NCBI GenBank assembly: GCA_014804285.1
Contig: JAAVAA010000047.1
Location: forward strand, 1 to 16,189
Origin: Lachnospiraceae bacterium
Lineage (GTDB): Bacteria > Bacillota > Clostridia > Lachnospirales > Lachnospiraceae
Reading direction: 5' to 3'
Length of the DNA stretch: 16,189 nucleotides
A program made the translations under genes and the position numbers. Under the pieces are notes generated by a model, which saw only the letters and a list, made by a program, of their open reading frames with translations, made no database searches and was not told the DNA's origin. The first letter of the stretch is position 1, and each line of letters opens with the position of its first letter. Of this stretch, positions 1 through 6,819 are shown piece by piece.

Positions 1-2
1 GG

Positions 3-599
3 GAGAAGAAACCGGAAGACATTCTACAGGAGCTCTTTTTACTTTGTGAAATTTTGTTTGTGCCGGTCTGCCTTTTTATCCAATGCAAACGTCCCTATTA
101 TCGGGTGTTTACCTATGGCGGTGTTCTTTTGGCATTGCTTATTGTATGGATACTTTATCAGGTGATAGGACAGAAAAAATTCGTAATAAAGACGGATATA
201 GTTCTTTTGTCAGTCGTAGTGCTATTTGGAATAAAGTGTTTGTTTTTTTCCGGGTATGGCATGCAGTATGGAGACAGGGAGCATGAGATTGAAACCGTAT
301 TGCGGCACGCAGATATTGAGGCTGATAAAAACTATTGTGTGACTGATTGCAATCAGGAATATCTTTTGTACTTTCTCTATGGCATACGCTGTGAGAATAC
401 ACAGATCGAAGGATCAGACATGGTTATTCTGGATAAAAGGATGACTGATCCTGATTTTGAAGAAATGGTGTGGGAATTTTATCATTATTATGACAGTATT
501 TCATGGGATTATATCAGAGATGATATGAATCTGGCTTATGAAAGTGAAAACTATATGTTATTTCAGAAAAATAAAGGAGAGAATGAAAATGAGAAGTGA
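3..599 (+). CDS. C-terminal part of a multi-spanning membrane protein (5' end outside window)
   Basis: The reading frame is open to the left edge, with no stop from position 3 on, so the gene begins upstream; the TTG at 54 need not be the start. The visible part has about three hydrophobic segments: one around LFLLCEILFVPVCLFIQ, one around GGVLLALLIVWILYQVIG and one around DIVLLSVVVLFGIKCLFF. A soluble tail of roughly 115 residues follows, rich in acidic and aromatic residues (for example YLLYFLYGIRCENTQ and DMVILDKR). This layout, membrane helices followed by a small soluble C-terminal domain, resembles GT-C type membrane glycosyltransferases and related uncharacterised Clostridia proteins, but no catalytic motif is visible, so this is a guess. 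Its last 11 bases overlap the start of ilvD, which suggests co-transcription or translational coupling. I do not recognise the family. Confidence 0.75.
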   Translation, partial: EKKPEDILQELFLLCEILFVPVCLFIQCKRPYYRVFTYGGVLLALLIVWILYQVIGQKKFVIKTDIVLLSVVVLFGIKCLFFSGYGMQYGDREHEIETVLRHADIEADKNYCVTDCNQEYLLYFLYGIRCENTQIEGSDMVILDKRMTDPDFEEMVWEFYHYYDSISWDYIRDDMNLAYESENYMLFQKNKGENENEK

Positions 600-2283
600 T
601 TCTGTAAAAACAGGGACTCAGCAGGCGCCCCACAGAAGTTTATTTAATGCACTGGGATATACCGAGGAGGAGAGAAGACGCCCGCTGATCGGTATTGTCA
701 ATTCATATAATGAAATTGTTCCCGGGCATATGAATCTGGATAAGATTACGGAAGCTGTGAAAATGGGAGTTGCCATGGCAGGAGGAACACCGGTAGTATT
801 TCCGGCGATTGCAGTCTGTGATGGGATTGCCATGGGACACGTGGGGATGAAGTATTCTCTGGTCACCAGAGATCTGATTGCGGATTCCACGGAATGTATG
901 GCTATGGCTCATGGGTTTGACGGTTTGGTCTGCATCCCCAACTGTGACAAAAATGTTCCCGGGTTGTTGATGGCGGCAGCAAGAGTGAATATTCCCACAA
1001 TATTTGTTTCGGGAGGTCCTATGCTTGCCGGAAATGTACATGGACAAAAGAGAAGCCTGTCTTCCATGTTTGAGGCAGTGGGAAGTGTAGCAGCCGGTTC
1101 TATGACGATGGAAGAATTAAGTGAGTTTGAGGAGAAGGTATGTCCTACCTGCGGTTCCTGCTCCGGTATGTATACTGCAAATTCCATGAACTGTCTGACA
1201 GAGGCGCTGGGTATGGGGCTTAGAGGAAACGGAACCGTACCGGCGGTTTATTCAGAGAGAATTCGTCTTGCAAAGCATGCGGGAATGAAAATCATGGAAT
1301 TGGTTGAAAAGGATATCAGACCCAGAGACATTATGACCGAGAAGGCATTTTTAAACGCACTGACCGTTGATATGGCGTTGGGATGCTCTACAAATTCCAT
1401 GCTTCATCTGCCTGCAATTGCCCATGAAGCGGGGGTGGAACTGAATCTGGATATTGCTAATGATTTGTCGGCTAAGACTCCCAACCTTTGTCATCTTGCA
1501 CCGGCAGGTCCTACCTATATGGAAGATTTGAACGAGGCGGGCGGTGTTTATGCAGTAATGAAAGAACTGACCAAGAAGAACCTGCTTCATCTGGATTTAA
1601 TCACTGTGACTGGAAAGACGGTCGGTGAAAATATAGAAAACGCAGTTAATAAGAATCCGGAAGTGATCAGACCGGTGGAAAATCCCTATTCACAGACCGG
1701 CGGTATAGCAGTTCTCAAAGGTAATCTTGCACCGGATTCCGGTGTTGTAAAACGCTCTGCAGTGGTACCGGAGATGATGGTACATGAGGGACCTGCAAGA
1801 GTATTTGATTGTGAGGAAGATGCGATTGAAGCGATTAAAGGCGGTAAAATTGTTGCAGGTGATGTGGTGGTCATCCGCTATGAAGGACCCAAAGGAGGTC
1901 CGGGAATGCGCGAGATGTTAAATCCGACTTCAGCTATTGCGGGAATGGGGCTCGGCTCTTCGGTGGCGCTGATCACGGATGGACGCTTTTCGGGAGCTTC
2001 CAGAGGAGCTTCCATTGGACATGTATCGCCGGAAGCAGCAGTAGGAGGTCCTATTGCACTAGTTGAGGAAGGCGATATTATAAGCATTAATATTCCGGAA
2101 AATTCATTGAATGTGAAAGTGTCGGATGAAGAATTGTGCAGCAGAAAAGAAAAATGGCAGCCAAGAGAACCAAAGGTCACAACCGGATATCTTTCCAGAT
2201 ACCGTGAGATGGTTACCAGCGGAAACAGGGGAGCAGTTTTAGAGATTCCCCATGCGGAAAACGGCATAAAAAACAACCAGTAA
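589..2283 (+). CDS. ilvD: Dihydroxy-acid dehydratase
   Basis: IlvD dehydrates 2,3-dihydroxy-isovalerate and 2,3-dihydroxy-3-methylvalerate to the 2-keto acids, the step before transamination to valine and isoleucine. The 564-residue length fits the family. Visible motifs are CDGIAMGH (77-84), NCDK (C119, D120, K121), CPTCGSCSGM (C185, C188, C191) and, near the C terminus, GRFSGASRG. C119 and C191 match the iron-sulfur cysteines of the family and K121 the metal-binding lysine. The early motif reads VPGH rather than TPCN, which is the form known from the oxygen-sensitive 4Fe-4S (E. coli-like) enzymes; the cluster type is my inference. I chose the ATG at 589 (MRSDSVKTG) because AAGGAG at 574-579 sits 9 nt upstream; an ATG at 583 in the same frame is too close. 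The start overlaps the preceding gene by 11 bases. ilvB follows after 25 bases. Confidence 0.97.
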   Translation: MRSDSVKTGTQQAPHRSLFNALGYTEEERRRPLIGIVNSYNEIVPGHMNLDKITEAVKMGVAMAGGTPVVFPAIAVCDGIAMGHVGMKYSLVTRDLIADSTECMAMAHGFDGLVCIPNCDKNVPGLLMAAARVNIPTIFVSGGPMLAGNVHGQKRSLSSMFEAVGSVAAGSMTMEELSEFEEKVCPTCGSCSGMYTANSMNCLTEALGMGLRGNGTVPAVYSERIRLAKHAGMKIMELVEKDIRPRDIMTEKAFLNALTVDMALGCSTNSMLHLPAIAHEAGVELNLDIANDLSAKTPNLCHLAPAGPTYMEDLNEAGGVYAVMKELTKKNLLHLDLITVTGKTVGENIENAVNKNPEVIRPVENPYSQTGGIAVLKGNLAPDSGVVKRSAVVPEMMVHEGPARVFDCEEDAIEAIKGGKIVAGDVVVIRYEGPKGGPGMREMLNPTSAIAGMGLGSSVALITDGRFSGASRGASIGHVSPEAAVGGPIALVEEGDIISINIPENSLNVKVSDEELCSRKEKWQPREPKVTTGYLSRYREMVTSGNRGAVLEIPHAENGIKNNQ

Positions 2284-2308
2284 TACAACAAAGAAAGGGA
2301 TTGAGAAA

Positions 2309-3985
2309 ATGCAGTTGACAGGAGCGGAAATTGTAGTTGAATGTTTGAAGGAGCAGGGAGTAGATACCGTATTCGGTTATCCCGGCGGCACCATATTGAA
2401 TGTTTATGATGCTTTATATATGCATAGTGGGGAGATTAAACATATTTTGACCTCCCACGAGCAGGGAGCTGCCCATGCGGCAGACGGTTATGCCAGAGCT
2501 ACCGGAAAAGTAGGTGTATGTCTTGCGACCAGCGGACCGGGAGCGACTAATCTGGTGACAGGAATTGCAACGGCATATATGGATTCGGTTCCTATGGTGG
2601 CGATCACTTGTAACGTGGTGCTTCCGCTTCTTGGAAAGGATACCTTTCAGGAGGTAGATATTGCAGGCGTGACGATGCCGATCACCAAGCACGGATATAT
2701 CGTCAAAGATGTAACCAAGCTTGCGGATACCATCCGAAAAGCTTTTGCCATTGCTAAGGAAGGACGTCCGGGTCCTGTGCTTGTGGATATCACCAAGGAT
2801 GTAACAGCAAATAAATGCGAGTATGAAAAGGCTCTGCCCGCACCGAATGCTTCTTCCTGCAAGTACACAAGGGAGGATATAGAAAAAGCAGTAGAGCTGA
2901 TCAAAGCTGCCAAGCGGCCGTTTATTTATGTAGGTGGCGGCGCCGTAATCTCAGGAGCCGCACAGGAGGTGCGTAAGCTGGCTGAACTTATGGACTCACC
3001 GGTATGTGATACGCTGATGGGAAAAGGCGTTATGGATGGACATGATGAACGCTATACGGGCATGATCGGAATGCATGGGACTAAGGCATCGAATCTGGGA
3101 GTCAGCGAATGTGATCTTCTGGTTGCTTTGGGAGCAAGATTTTCTGACCGTGTAGTTGGAAACGCGGCAATGTTTGCCTCAAGAGCAAAGGTTCTTCATA
3201 TTGATATTGACGCCGCGGAAATAAATAAAAACATTAAGACAGCGGCATCAGTAGTGGGAGATTTAAAGGAAGTACTCACGCTGATCAATAGAGAGCTTAC
3301 GCCGGTGGAACATAAAGAATGGAATAATCATATTAAGGAATTAAAGGAGAAATATCCGCTCAACTATGATAAAAATATGCTTTCCTGTCCGTATATCATG
3401 GAAGAAATTGACCGGATCACGGAAGGAAAGGCGCTTATTACCACTGATGTGGGGCAGCATCAAATGTGGGCTGCCCAATATTATAAGTATTCACAGCCGA
3501 GAACCTTTTTGTCCTCCGGCGGACTTGGAACCATGGGTTATGGACTTGGAGCCTGTATCGGTGCAAAAGTGGGAAGGCCGGATACAATATGTATTAATAT
3601 TGCCGGAGACGGGTGCTTCCGCATGAATATGAATGAGCTGGCAACTGCCTCCAGATATCAGATTCCTATTATTGAGATTGTGATCAATAATCATGTACTT
3701 GGAATGGTAAGGCAGTGGCAGACGCTGTTTTATGATAAGCGATATTCCCAAACCGTATTAAATGACGGAGTTGATTTCTGCATGGTTGCAAAAGGACTTG
3801 GCTGTGAGGCAATTAAGGTGACGAAGAAGGATGAGGTTGCTGATGCCATAACACGGGCAATTGAAATGAACAGACCGGTCCTGATTGAATGTATCATTCC
3901 GGAAGATGATAAGGTGTTTCCCATGGTTCCCGCTGGGGCTCCCATCAGCGAGGTGTTTGATGCTGCCGATTTGGAAAAAGATTGA
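2309..3985 (+). CDS. ilvB: Acetolactate synthase, large (catalytic) subunit
   Basis: This thiamine-diphosphate enzyme condenses two pyruvates to acetolactate, or pyruvate with 2-ketobutyrate to acetohydroxybutyrate, the first common step of valine, leucine and isoleucine synthesis. The 558-residue product is typical in length. The catalytic glutamate is E51 in SHEQGAAHAADGYAR. The ThDP/Mg motif starts at GDG 433-435 and ends at NN 460-461, with the usual 27-residue distance from D434 to N461. The N terminus (MQLTGAEIVVECLKEQG...GYPGG) is that of biosynthetic enzymes. A purine-rich AAGAAAGGG site precedes the ATG. No regulatory subunit gene (ilvN/ilvH) and no ilvC lie next to it here, so the small subunit must come from elsewhere or this copy works without one. 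No T-box leader is visible in the 25 bases after ilvD. The stop codon lies inside a likely promoter for serC. Confidence 0.97.
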   Translation: MQLTGAEIVVECLKEQGVDTVFGYPGGTILNVYDALYMHSGEIKHILTSHEQGAAHAADGYARATGKVGVCLATSGPGATNLVTGIATAYMDSVPMVAITCNVVLPLLGKDTFQEVDIAGVTMPITKHGYIVKDVTKLADTIRKAFAIAKEGRPGPVLVDITKDVTANKCEYEKALPAPNASSCKYTREDIEKAVELIKAAKRPFIYVGGGAVISGAAQEVRKLAELMDSPVCDTLMGKGVMDGHDERYTGMIGMHGTKASNLGVSECDLLVALGARFSDRVVGNAAMFASRAKVLHIDIDAAEINKNIKTAASVVGDLKEVLTLINRELTPVEHKEWNNHIKELKEKYPLNYDKNMLSCPYIMEEIDRITEGKALITTDVGQHQMWAAQYYKYSQPRTFLSSGGLGTMGYGLGACIGAKVGRPDTICINIAGDGCFRMNMNELATASRYQIPIIEIVINNHVLGMVRQWQTLFYDKRYSQTVLNDGVDFCMVAKGLGCEAIKVTKKDEVADAITRAIEMNRPVLIECIIPEDDKVFPMVPAGAPISEVFDAADLEKD

Positions 3986-4010
3986 CGAATAGTTTAAATG
4001 CGTTTAAAAT
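3982..4010 (+). promoter_or_regulatory. Predicted sigma-A promoter for serC-serA
   Basis: A -35 box TTGACG (3982-3987) is followed after exactly 17 bases by a -10 box TAAAAT (4005-4010), five of six matches each to TTGACA and TATAAT. The -35 box overlaps the TGA stop of ilvB. Transcription would begin near 4017, leaving a leader of about 45 nt before the GTG start of serC. This would let serine genes be expressed apart from ilvD-ilvB, although readthrough from ilvB is also possible because no terminator hairpin is visible in the gap. Confidence 0.6.
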
Positions 4011-4062
4011 GTTTCCCAGATGTTTTTAAATAAGATGTATGTCACTACAGGAGGAGAGAATA

Positions 4063-5145
4063 GTGTCCAGAGTGTATAATTTTTCAGCAGGTCCAGCAGT
4101 TTTACCTGAAGAAGTATTAAAAGAAGCTGCAGATGAAATGATGGATTACAGAGGATCAGGAATGTCCGTGATGGAAATGAGCCATCGATCCAAGGTTTAC
4201 GATACAATCATTAAGGAAGCAGAAGCAGACCTTAGAGAGCTTATGAATATTCCCGATAATTACAAGGTATTGTTTTTACAGGGAGGAGCCAGCCAGCAGT
4301 TTGCAATGATTCCCATGAACCTGATGAAAAATAAGAAAGCGGCTTATATTGTAACCGGACAGTGGGCAAAGAAAGCATATCAGGAAGCTAAGATTTATGG
4401 TGATGCCATTGAAGTAGCTTCTTCAGCAGATAAAACCTTTTCTTATATTCCAGATTGTTCAGATCTTCCGATTCCGGAAGATGCTGATTATGTATATATC
4501 TGCGAGAACAATACGATTTATGGAACGAAATTTAAGTCACTGCCTGATACGAAAGGACATATTCTTGTGTCAGATGTTTCCTCCTGTTTCTTATCCGAGC
4601 CTGTGGATGTGAGCAAATATGGGGTGATTTACGGTGGTGTGCAGAAGAACATCGGTCCGGCAGGTGTGGTTATCGTAATTATCCGTGAGGATCTTATCAC
4701 GGAAGATACACTTCCGGGTACGCCTACGATGTTAAAATATAAGACGCATGCGGATGCAGACTCCCTTTACAATACGCCTCCGGCATATGGAATTTATATC
4801 TGCGGTAAGGTATTTAAGTGGTTAAAGAAGCAGGGCGGTCTTGCGGCAATGAAGGAATATAATGAGAAAAAAGCAAAGATTCTCTATGATTTTCTGGATG
4901 AAAGCCATTTATTTAAAGGAACGGTCAGAAAAGAAGACCGCTCACTGATGAATGTACCTTTTGTTACCGGAAGCGAGGAGCTTGATGCAAAGTTTGTGAA
5001 AGAAGCGAAAGTGGCAGGCTTTGAAAATCTGAAAGGACACAGAAGCGTAGGAGGCATGCGTGCCAGCATTTACAATGCAATGCCTATTGAAGGTGTGGAA
5101 AAATTGGTCGCATTCATGAAAGAATTTGAAGAGAAGAATGCCTGA
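4063..5145 (+). CDS. serC: Phosphoserine aminotransferase
   Basis: SerC is a PLP enzyme that transfers an amino group from glutamate to 3-phosphohydroxypyruvate, giving phosphoserine; family members also act in pyridoxal phosphate synthesis in some bacteria. The protein begins (M)SRVYNFSAGPAVLPEE, the standard SerC N terminus. The PLP lysine is K195 in YGGVQKNIGPAG. The C terminus has the usual GHRSVGGMRASIYNA block. I place the start at the GTG at 4063, not at the in-frame ATG at 4039: AGGAGG at 4049-4054 sits 8 nt before the GTG and would lie inside the coding sequence if the ATG were used. The result is 360 residues, the normal family length. serA follows 16 bases later, in the reverse of the biochemical order, and the pair makes the first two steps of serine synthesis. 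No serB is seen in the window. Confidence 0.96.
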   Translation: MSRVYNFSAGPAVLPEEVLKEAADEMMDYRGSGMSVMEMSHRSKVYDTIIKEAEADLRELMNIPDNYKVLFLQGGASQQFAMIPMNLMKNKKAAYIVTGQWAKKAYQEAKIYGDAIEVASSADKTFSYIPDCSDLPIPEDADYVYICENNTIYGTKFKSLPDTKGHILVSDVSSCFLSEPVDVSKYGVIYGGVQKNIGPAGVVIVIIREDLITEDTLPGTPTMLKYKTHADADSLYNTPPAYGIYICGKVFKWLKKQGGLAAMKEYNEKKAKILYDFLDESHLFKGTVRKEDRSLMNVPFVTGSEELDAKFVKEAKVAGFENLKGHRSVGGMRASIYNAMPIEGVEKLVAFMKEFEEKNA

Positions 5146-5161
5146 AAGAGGAGAAAAGGAA

Positions 5162-6325
5162 ATGTTTAATTATTTTTGTCTCAATCCGATCGCACAGGTC
5201 GGACTGGAAAAGTTTACGGAAGAATTTGTGAAGACAGAGGATGTGAATGAGGCTCAGGGCATTCTGGTAAGAAGCGCTGCTATGCATGACATGGAGTTTT
5301 CTGACGAGCTTCTTGCGGTGGCAAGAGCCGGTGCCGGTGTGAACAATATTCCTCTTGATAAGTGTGCCGAAAAGGGGATTGTGGTATTTAATACCCCCGG
5401 TGCAAATGCAAACGGAGTAAAAGAGCTTGTGATTGCAGGTATGCTTCTTGCATCCAGAGATATAGTAGGAGGAATTAATTGGGTTCTCTCAGCCAAAGAT
5501 GATGAGAATATCGCCAAAGCTACCGAAAAGGAAAAGAAACGCTTTGCAGGTACGGAGGTTCAAGATAAGAAGCTGGGCATTATCGGACTTGGTGCAATTG
5601 GCGTTAAGGTAGCGAATGTGGCAAAGCATATGGGCATGGAAGTATACGGTTATGATCCATATGTGTCGGTAGATGCAGCGTGGAATTTAAGCCGTGATGT
5701 AAAGCATGTGCTGAATGTGGAGGATATCTATGAGAATTGTGATATTATCACTATTCACGTACCGCTTCTTGACTCTACCAGAGAAATGATCAATAAGGAA
5801 GCAATCTCCAAAATGAAGGATGGTGTTATCATTCTGAATTTTGCAAGAGATCTGCTTGTGAATGAAAAGGATGTTTTGGAAGGGATTGGAAACGGAAAAG
5901 TGCGCAGATACGTGTCAGATTTCCCTAATCCCACAACTGCAGGACAGGAAGGCTGCATTGTTATTCCGCATCTCGGAGCCTCCACGGAAGAGTCGGAGGA
6001 TAACTGTGCAAAGATGGCAGTGAAGGAAATGATGAATTACTTAAAGAATGGAAACATCAATAACAGTGTCAACTATCCGAACTGTGATATGGGTGTATGT
6101 ACACAGGCCGGACGTGTGGCTATTTTCCACAAGAATATTGCTAACATGATCACGAAGTTTACAGCATGTTTTGGTGATGAGGGAATCAATATCACGGATA
6201 TGATGAACAAGTCAAAAGGTGAAGTGGCTTATACGATGATGGATATTGAAAAAGCCGCTGATGAGAGCATTATTCAGAAACTTCAGTCTATAAACGGAGT
6301 TTTCCGTGTACGTGTAGTGAAATAA
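5162..6325 (+). CDS. serA: D-3-phosphoglycerate dehydrogenase, short ACT-domain type
   Basis: SerA oxidises 3-phosphoglycerate to 3-phosphohydroxypyruvate with NAD, the committed step of serine synthesis and the source of the SerC substrate. The protein has 387 residues. The NAD-binding Rossmann motif is GLGAIG at 142-147, followed by an acidic residue in YGYDP. The catalytic arginine lies in NFARDLLVNE, and the catalytic histidine is H270 in PHLGAST. From about residue 318 a C-terminal ACT domain is visible (RVAIFHKNIANMITKFTA to the end), so serine feedback is plausible, as known for ACT-bearing SerA. The extra substrate-binding domain of the long SerA form is absent. The ATG at 5162 was chosen because AGAGGAG at 5147-5153 sits 8 nt upstream; the longer frame from 5126 would overlap serC. 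A hairpin terminator follows 13 bases after the stop. Confidence 0.96.
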   Translation: MFNYFCLNPIAQVGLEKFTEEFVKTEDVNEAQGILVRSAAMHDMEFSDELLAVARAGAGVNNIPLDKCAEKGIVVFNTPGANANGVKELVIAGMLLASRDIVGGINWVLSAKDDENIAKATEKEKKRFAGTEVQDKKLGIIGLGAIGVKVANVAKHMGMEVYGYDPYVSVDAAWNLSRDVKHVLNVEDIYENCDIITIHVPLLDSTREMINKEAISKMKDGVIILNFARDLLVNEKDVLEGIGNGKVRRYVSDFPNPTTAGQEGCIVIPHLGASTEESEDNCAKMAVKEMMNYLKNGNINNSVNYPNCDMGVCTQAGRVAIFHKNIANMITKFTACFGDEGINITDMMNKSKGEVAYTMMDIEKAADESIIQKLQSINGVFRVRVVK

Positions 6326-6338
6326 AGAGCATGAATTA

Positions 6339-6366
6339 AGCGCTGCCAAACGGCAGCGCTGCTTTT
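6339..6366 (+). terminator. Rho-independent terminator of serC-serA
   Basis: A perfect 9-bp stem, AGCGCTGCC with GGCAGCGCT (6339-6347 and 6352-6360), encloses a 4-base loop AAAC and is followed by GCTTTT. The T run includes the first bases of the stop codon of the convergent minus-strand gene. The hairpin also lies just beyond that gene, so it may act in both directions, though the minus-strand side has only a broken T run. Confidence 0.8.
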
Positions 6367-6670
6367 AAAATTCGGAGAAATTCACCAGATTTTCTTCCAG
6401 ATCTTCTTTCAGCATAGCATCTTGTTTTGCAGAAACAATGCTTGCAAGATCCATGTACTTAATGAACACATCTTCAAGACTCATTTTCTTTTCATCGGCA
6501 ATTTCCTGCATCACAGGCTTTAACTGATCGAGCTGAAAAGAAATTCTTGTTTTCTGCGGATCAATGTCGCCGAGTACCTTTTCGGCATATGCGTTAATGC
6601 GGGAGAGCATTTCTTTATCTTCCTCACTCAGGGAACCATATCCGTTGGAATTTTTTATTGTCTGAAACAT
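6365..6670 (-). CDS. Small hypothetical protein, 101 residues
   Basis: I do not recognise the family. The product starts MFQTIKNSNGYGSLSEEDKE, is mostly polar and looks fully helical, with no signal peptide or membrane segment. Charged residues dominate (many E, D and K). A motif-like stretch, KKMSLEDVFIKYMDLASI, lies in the second half. On its own strand a purine-rich AAGGAAAAGGA lies just before the ATG, which supports real translation, and codon choice does not differ from the neighbours. It is transcribed convergently with serA and divergently from glgB, so it is probably a single-gene unit. Position next to glgB does not by itself indicate a role in glycogen metabolism. Confidence 0.75.
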   Translation of the reverse strand: MFQTIKNSNGYGSLSEEDKEMLSRINAYAEKVLGDIDPQKTRISFQLDQLKPVMQEIADEKKMSLEDVFIKYMDLASIVSAKQDAMLKEDLEENLVNFSEF

Positions 6671-6754
6671 TTTTTCACATCCTTTTCCTTAATATGCGCC
6701 GGTTGATATGCGGATAATCACAACATGGCACGATATGATTGTAACACTTGATGC

Positions 6755-6788
6755 TTGTGTTGTATAGATATCTTTGTTAAAATATATA
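6755..6788 (+). promoter_or_regulatory. Candidate promoter for glgB-mscS
   Basis: Two overlapping readings are possible. TTGTGT (6755-6760) is 17 bases from TAAAAT (6778-6783), and TTGTAT (6760-6765) is 17 bases from TATATA (6783-6788). Both -35 boxes are imperfect, but the AT-rich -10 region lies about 20-30 bases before the glgB ribosome site, the expected place. Confidence 0.45.
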
Positions 6789-6819
6789 AGCAGTGACAGC
6801 TAACAAATGGAGGTTATAT

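Noticed and set aside
538..588. N-terminal extension of IlvD (start at 538), with similar upstream extensions for SerA, GlgB, ArgH and the permease
   Set aside because: In each case a good ribosome site lies just before a later ATG that gives the normal family N terminus, and the extra residues do not resemble the family.
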